A DNA stretch of 64,000 nt from Diospyros lotus (lineage: Eukaryota > Streptophyta > Magnoliopsida > Ericales > Ebenaceae), in contig NC_068346.1 of the NCBI RefSeq assembly GCF_014633365.1, positions 32,034,639 through 32,098,638 of the forward strand. Reading direction: 5' to 3'. The notes below the pieces were generated by a model. The model was not told the DNA's origin. It saw nothing but the letters and a program-made list of their open reading frames with translations, and made no database searches. Shown in pieces: positions 57,511 to 64,000 of the stretch (within the stretch, counting starts at the first letter, position 1; the number at the start of each line of letters is the position of its first letter). The position numbers and the translations under genes were made by a program.

Positions 57511-57740
57511 GTGTGTTTGATTAGAATTATTTTTTATAAGAAATATTATATTAATATAAATTTTTTTATTATTATATATTTGATTACTTAATATTTTTTA
57601 TAAAAAAAATTATAATACAACGCATTAAAACATGTTTTAACCCATTTTTCATAAAAAATTATAATTAGAAGAGGTGAGAATTATTTATTATGAAATTAAA
57701 AAATATTTTCATTTTCATCTTATTTTCAATCAAACACACC
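57511..57740. mobile_element. Small MITE
   Basis: The ends GTGTGTTTGATT and (inverted) GGTGTGTTTGATTG surround an AT-rich core. The target duplication is unclear. The same end type recurs at about 63088-63326 and at the right window edge. Confidence 0.45.
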
Positions 57741-57784
57741 TAAGATCGACTTTTCCTCTCATAACTCTATGGCAGCTTTAGGTA

Positions 57785-58202
57785 TATTTGAGGGTGGGCA
57801 ATTGCCCCCTCAACTTCTAAAATTACACTTGTTTTTTTAATGTTCTGCATTTAAATTATGAATTATATTATTAGTATTTCTTGAACTACATTTTACTCTA
57901 CATAATATATGTAAAATTATAAAAATACCCCTTGTGTCGTCTCACCACCTTAGTGAGGTGAGTAGTTTAGTCATGTGTCTCATCGCCTTAAATAAGGGGT
58001 ATTTTTATCATTTTATATACATTATGTAATTCAAGGTGTAGGTTAAGGGGTGTCAATAGTATTTTTCATAAATTATTATGCCTTATAACGTTTGACTCAT
58101 TTGAAATAAAAAATATAGGGATAATTAAGTAATATTAAAAAAATTTAATATACAAACTTGAGATTTCTAACCCCTGACTCGTGGTTTCGACTCGGCTAGT
58201 GC
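57785..58202. repeat. Left part of a roughly 430-bp tandem repeat
   Basis: The text from about 57850 to 58202 (ttattagtatttcttgaact ... ggctagtgc) is repeated at 62240-62579. The array was split by the 3.9-kb element at 58203. Confidence 0.8.
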
Positions 58203-61200
58203 TGTAAGGACCCACTCCTGAAAGTCCCGTAAACATAAGAGTTTCAAGAGAAACCCTTTATGGAAAGGATACAGATGCAAACTTCAATAAAAAATCTCAA
58301 AAGATATTTTCAATAATATACACAACAGAAGCAAAAATCTTGTAGCATACATTCTTTGATGACAACATTAGGGCTCACATGCCTGCACACACAAAAATAC
58401 CATGTCTAGCATAGCAAGACAATATCCTTGCCGGACTCAAAACAAGACAAAACACCCAAGAATCTTTCAGTTAGGGTGCCTCTGTACACAACATCTAACA
58501 TAGGGAGAACTAAGCTTGGTCCCACTCTGAACTTCTTTTCCACGCTTACCTGGAATGATGTAAAACAAGAGTGAGTCACAAGATTCAGCAAGTGTATACA
58601 TATAAAAAAAGATAACATGGTTGATAGCTGACTCGTCCATAAATATACCTACCTTGCATGATATGTATCGCATATCAAACCATGTCATGTACCACGATGC
58701 CAAATCATAACGTAAATGCATCAATGCACACACAGTCCTTGGGGTCCATATAAGACAAGACACACATTGGCCTCCAAGTCCCGCATACAAACCTGTTGTA
58801 ACCCAATATAGGCTACTATAGACTTCCGAGGTATACACTAGATCATTCCCCGAAATCTAAAAGTACACCAGTGGAGTATACACCATATCATTCCCTATCG
58901 GGCCCAAACAACTTCCATATCCAAAGACTCCCGAGGTATACACCACACTACAAGAAAATCATAATTTAGTGATGGGACTAGTGACGGGACTGCCATGCCC
59001 GTCACTGATCAGCGACGGGACTGGCACACCCATCACTAATTTAAGTTTAAAACCCCCATCCCGAATAGCCATTCTCCCCCTTCCCCTCTCTAGTTCTCAC
59101 TCTTTCTCGCCCCCTTCCCCCTATTCCGACGCCATTTCTCTATTCCCCCTTGGTTCTTTTGATTTTTTGCAGCTGCTGTCTTCCTCCGGTATTGTTACTG
59201 CTTCGGTGCCATTGCCGCCACTCTTTCAGTCAATGAGGTAATTATTTTGTGTTGTTTAGTTTTGGTTATTTTGTATTGTTTAGTTTTAGTTATTTTGTGT
59301 TAGTTAAGTTTAATGATTATTTTGTGTTAGTTTAGTTGTAGTTATTTTGTTTTAGTTTACTTATAGTTATTTTGTATTAGTTTAGTTTAATGGTTCTTTG
59401 TGTTTTTTTTTTTATTTTTAGTTGAAAAAAATTTACTTTTAATTAAAATATAATACTGTAATTTTAAATAAAATACATAAGAAATGTTGATGTAATAATG
59501 TAATTTTTAATAGTTTACTTTTAAATGTAATATAGTTTACTTTTATTGTTATAAATAAAATATACACATTAAAAAATACAAAAAATTCTATTTCACATAA
59601 AACATTAAAAATAATAAATAAAATTTCAATTCAAATATTTAAAACTAACATATGAAATAAATTAGATAATTATTTTAATTCAAATATGCAGGTAATTAAA
59701 GACTAAAAATTAAAATAGTATTTAAGAAAAATATTATTTTATTTTTATAAAATATGTAGAGCACACTAATAGATTTCAAGATTTTTATCTAAAATAAAAC
59801 AATAAAAAGAAGAAATAAAATTTCAACTCCAATATTTAGAATTAATATTATAAATTAGATAAAGATTTATTTTATTTTATTTTAAAATTAATTTTAATAT
59901 TTTATTTTTATTATTTAAAACGATTTGTGACGGGGCTCTGTACCCCGTCACAGATCTGTGACAAGAAAGTTGTCCCGTCACAGATTTGTGACGGGATTGC
60001 TCAACCCCATCACTAAAATTCAGTGACGCCCTTTTTTGTGACAGATTTTTACCCCGTCACAAAAAATTTAGTGACGAATTTTCTATTTTTAATGATGGAT
60101 TTTTCTGTCACTAAAATCGATTTTTCTTGTAGTGCCAGATCATTCCCTAGAGTCCCATATCCTCAACATGCAATGCAACAAATAAATAAATGTACGGCTT
60201 ATGCAGCATAAATATGATATTAAGGCCCCCATAAGCCAAATATCAGGCCATACTACGCCCACATAAGAAGTCACACATACACATGCTCCATGTGTCCATG
60301 CTCACCTACAATACACAGGTCGGTATTCACAAACCAACCATGTCATGCCAATGCTCACGCCACCACTGAACACAAAACATGATCCCAGATATATGCAAAC
60401 CCATATCCCAATGTCCCAATGCATCACCATGCAATGTGTAATAATAAATAAATCGAAATATAACACCACCCCAAATAGCAACCATCTGGAACCTACCCCG
60501 ATAAGGTTCGGCATCATTCCACAAAAAAATATAGGGAGAAATAGCCCTACTTGGCTAGCAAATACAAAATGCATCAACAATGCTCAGGGAACATTTTTTA
60601 TTCTCATAAAGAATCACATCTAAAAGCATTATAATCTAGCCTATCAGTGAATCTCATCATACTCCAATGATGCCCCAAAATAAACTATTTATCTTCCGAA
60701 CATTGGGGTAAAACAAATTGCTCAAACGGAAGAACTCCATATTCCATGCTAAGATTGGTTGGGTTGCTACGGCCTCAAAACATATTCAAATAATCCAAGA
60801 TATATTCTAAAACAAAGCTTAATAAGCCTAGTTTGTTGTACAAAAATGGATTTCAAGTTGGACAATACCACAAATAGTTATGCCCCAAACACCAAAGCAT
60901 TATTGGACTGGAATTGAAGATTTCAATTTCTAGCTTCTAGTTCATCGGGCTCCAACTCATCCAATTTTTGTCCAAATACCCACAAATTATATACCAAATC
61001 GATTCTTATCGAGTCTAGTTTATGAAACTTTAAACGGTTTTTCAATCGGATATCTACAAAGAAAGTTGTGGCTGAAATAGTATAAGGTACATAGTGTAGT
61101 CTATTGCGGGAGTCGACTTTGACACCAAGACAGTCGACTTTCGAGGCACAGTCGACTCCGACGTCGCCTCAAGCGAGCTAACCGAGATCAAACCTTGGGG

Positions 61201-62138
61201 AGTCGACTCCCGGACCCTCCCAGTCGACCCCCAACGGACGAACCAAACCCCCCCCAAACCATCCCAAAACTTATCATAATCTTTCCAAACTCCAAATACA
61301 TCACCTCTATGAAAAGATGAAATAAAAAAAGACCTCATTTCAGCCATAATCCCAATTTGTCACGGTTCCACAAAAAATTATACAAAACGTACTCAACCAG
61401 ATTTTATACAAAACCCACAATATGACAACCAAACTTTCAGGAACATTCATTGAAAATTAGAAGTTCCAAAGACATTATAACAACCACGAGACACATATTT
61501 GCATTCCATATGACAACAAGGAGAATCTTACACCGAAATACCAAGGAGAACTAAAATCTCACATACAATGGAGGAAGAAGAGAATAGAACTTGCCTTGTG
61601 GGTTTTGCTAGCCCCACCAAGCTTCCAAGCCACACAAGATACTATCTTTTGCTCCCAAAGCTTCAAATCTATGGAGAGAGAGAGAAATCTCAAGAGGAGA
61701 AGAAGGGATGTTGAAGAAGAAAGGAAGGAAGAAGGAGAAGTGAAAAAAGAAGGGTGGCTCACACCACATCCACCACCTCCTTCATTTTATTCTTTTCTCA
61801 TTTACTAATTTGCCCTTCAAGTTAGCTCTTATTCCTTCCATGTCCTTAGCCATTTAAATAAATGCAAATATCCTATAATTCTTTTAAATACATCATCATT
61901 ATATAGATACATAATGATTCTCCTCTTTTCCATTTCTCATATAATATCCTACCCACATACCTTGCAAAGTTGTGGGTCCCATTTTCGTCAAAGTCAAATC
62001 CCTAACTTTTCCACCATTTTACCCTCTATGCCAACCCAGCTAAAAACATCATATATAATCGTTCAAAAATAATGGTTCAAACAAAACAAATATTTTATTC
62101 CCACAGTTAACACCCGAATCCGCTAACAGGTCGTTACA
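58203..62138 (-). mobile_element. Long probable solo LTR containing a CACTA element
   Basis: Ends TGTAAGGACC and GTCGTTACA (TG...CA) are flanked by perfect agtgc duplications (58198-58202, 62139-62143). On the minus strand it begins TGTAACGACC, a common gypsy LTR start. No primer site, purine tract or retroelement protein was found, so it reads as a solo LTR of about 2.7 kb once the CACTA insert is removed. A non-autonomous element with no repeated ends is less likely. Confidence 0.65.
58946..60134. mobile_element. Non-autonomous CACTA (En/Spm) transposon
   Basis: Terminal repeats CACTACAAGAAAATC and GATTTTTCTTGTAGTG are flanked by perfect cca duplications (58943-58945, 60135-60137). Subterminal regions carry many GTGACGGG/CCCGTCAC motifs in both orientations (58975-59040, 59930-60060), as needed for transposase binding. 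There is no transposase. A CT-rich segment at 59070-59240 with an open frame of 90 codons could be captured leader sequence. Confidence 0.9.
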
Positions 62139-62670
62139 AGTGCCCTAACTAATTAGGATTGACTTTTAAGTTTGGTGTCTGATCTTGTTACAACTCTTAG
62201 TTTCATTTTAATCTTATTTTAAAAATAGAAATTATGAGTTATGTTATTAGTATTTCTTGAACTTCATTTTACTTTACACAATACATGTAACATCACAAAA
62301 ATACCCCTTGTGCCATCTCATCGCCTTAGTGAGGTGGGTAGTTTAGTCATGTGTCTCACGGCCTTAGATGAGGGGGTATTTTTATCATTTACATACATTA
62401 TGTAGTTCAAGGTGTAGGTTAAGGGGTGCCAATAGTATTTTTCATAAATTATTATGCCTTATAACGTTTGACTCATTTGAAATAAAAAATATAGGGATAA
62501 TTAAGTAATATTAAAAAAATTTAATATACAAACTTGAGATTTCTAACCCCTGACTCAAGGTTTCGACTCGGCTAGTGCCCTGACTAATTAGGATTGGCTT
62601 TTAAGTTTGGTGTCTGATCATGTTACAATTCTTAGTTTCATTTTAAACTTATTTTAAAAATAGAAAATAC
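62139..62670. repeat. Right part of the roughly 430-bp tandem repeat
   Basis: One full unit (62139-62574) starts agtgccctaactaattagg, and a partial next unit (62575-62670) starts agtgccctgactaattagg. This continues the array seen at 57785-58202. Confidence 0.8.
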
Positions 62671-63087
62671 TATTTCATTAGACAATTTCATTTTCAAAAA
62701 AATGGACACATTTTAAAAATTTGATAAAACCCGGAAATAAGAAAATGATGCTTTTACCTACCAAAAAAATTGAGTTTAAAAATGAAAAAAATTTCATCTA
62801 TTAAAAATATATTAGTAATGCAATATACATATATATTAATAATAAATTAATACCCACGTACATGCATGCATGCAGGCCAAACTTTAATTATAACAGTTAG
62901 TTATAATTAAAAAAAATTATAACCCTGTCTATTCACTTTAATTACAAATAAAAAACAAAAAAATTAAATAAATATTACATCGACAACCACAACTAGTGGA
63001 GGAAACCCAAAATTGGTGTTTGGGTTCTTTGAAGGAACTCAAACGTTTGGTCCCCATCCAAACCTAGAACAAAAATGAAAAAATTTA
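62671..63087. other. AT-rich spacer, nothing recognised
   Basis: No gene or element end could be supported. Confidence 0.4.
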
Positions 63088-63326
63088 GAGTGTGTTTGAT
63101 TGCACAAACTGAGAAGAAAAATAAATTTCAACTTTCATGAAAAATTGAAATCAACCTCCCCCTCCAAAGAATTGATTTTCCTTGATTTTTTTGAAAAATA
63201 TGACATTTTTATATTTGGGTGAGAAACAAATTTCATGAAAAAAGTTGACAATCAAACTCCCAAAGTTAAAATTTAACTGAAAAATATTTCATTTTTCATA
63301 TTTTTCATGTTAATCAAATACACCCT
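63088..63326. mobile_element. Small MITE
   Basis: The ends GAGTGTGTTTGATTG and (inverted) AGGGTGTATTTGATTA, with further inverted text inside (tttcatgaaaaattgaaat / tttcatgaaaaaa), mark a palindromic MITE of about 240 bp. Confidence 0.5.
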
Positions 63327-63399
63327 TAGATTTGTGATGAGGGAAATGTCATCGAATTCACAATCACCCCAATATCCTAGGAATATGGCCAACAACAGC

Positions 63400-63845
63400 A
63401 GTGACACGTGCTCGCTAGGGAGCTAGTCCACGGACGCCATCCAACCTAAGCTCGAGAAGGACTCGTGGCAGATATATCTCAACAAACCTATTAGCCTTTT
63501 GCTCAACGAAGATTCTCCGAATTTATCAACCTCAATCATCGTTTCGAAGATCATGGAAGGGTCTAACGCAATGCACAAACCACGATAACTCCAACATTCG
63601 TAAATATCTCTGAGAAGATAAATGTCATTTGTAAAAAATGAACATTATCTGTATGAATTTTAATTCCAGACTACTTAGAATTATTCCATACCCCTCTATA
63701 AATAAATAGACACTCGTTCTAGAAAATGTATATATTTAATACTGGTAAAAATTCTGCTCTACAATTTTTAGCATTTTCAGTGAGTGACTCAAGTACCGGA
63801 ATGTTTATGCGAGAACCTCCTCTTGTCCTCTAATTGTTTCTTTCT
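63400..63845 (+). repeat. LTR-like fragment of a gypsy (Tat/Ogre-like) element
   Basis: A TATA box CTCTATAAATAAATAG at about 63693 is followed by a leader and GTGACTCAAGTACCGGAATG...GAGAACCTCCTC. This resembles the TGACTTGAGCGTCGGAG...ACCCCCTCT ending I know from Tat/Ogre-type LTRs. Start and end are not defined within the window. Confidence 0.4.
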
Positions 63846-64000
63846 TACAAACTCAAACAGTTAGACGACAACGTTTCTAGTCAAATAAATTCATTATTAT
63901 TTCTTCTTAACAAAAATTCTATTGAAAATATATAGATTATTATGAAATATAGTGGAGATATATATTTTTTCTTTTTTCCCAATAAGGGCTTGTTTGATTG

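Noticed and set aside
58406..60623. Several open frames within the long LTR and CACTA
   Set aside because: None has a known domain and they overlap on both strands inside non-coding repeat sequence.

Overview
The window is nuclear DNA of a flowering plant, most likely a eudicot. The evidence is AT-rich intergenic sequence with CT/GA microsatellites, spliced plant genes, a large PLS-class PPR gene without introns, and a dense layer of plant transposons (Ty1/copia, Ty3/gypsy, hAT, MULE, CACTA, SINE). There are no prokaryotic operons, CRISPR arrays or organellar genes. Exon coordinates below were worked out by eye from reading-frame continuity and GT/AG borders.

Host genes, all on the minus strand: (1) the first two exons of a SET-domain methyltransferase-like gene (4152-4534), whose remaining exons are not in the window; (2) an E-type PPR gene (15349-17991), followed by the wreck of a DYW domain (15045-15345); (3) the two main coding exons of an actin-depolymerising factor (21262-21786), whose ATG-only first exon may lie near 41470 across a transposon-filled intron; (4) a nine-exon bHLH-type transcription factor gene (49010-51564).

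Layout: 1-3.7 kb holds two minus-strand Ty3/gypsy remnants, the second split by a solo LTR. 3.9-5.5 kb holds a SINE candidate, the SET gene start and a MULE-type MITE. 8.2-14.3 kb is a pile of copia remnants, one plus and one minus, abutting near 12098 and carrying a solo LTR and a hAT insertion. 14.3-21.8 kb holds the PPR and ADF genes. 22.7-38.4 kb holds three LTR elements with both LTRs: a 1.9-kb copia deletion derivative, a 3.7-kb non-autonomous element with an unknown ORF, and an 8.3-kb copia whose RNase H is split by a 3.6-kb gypsy deletion derivative. 38.4-49 kb is AT-rich with MITEs, a hAT element and an unusual hairpin cluster. 49-52 kb is the bHLH gene. 52.3-64 kb is AT-rich with a SINE bounded by a 9-bp target duplication, a decayed copia RT, a 3.9-kb probable solo LTR containing a CACTA element, and an LTR fragment at the right edge.

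Target-site duplications were read directly for most insertions, so several nesting orders are firm. The host genes share no visible pathway and look like independent plant loci separated by repeats.
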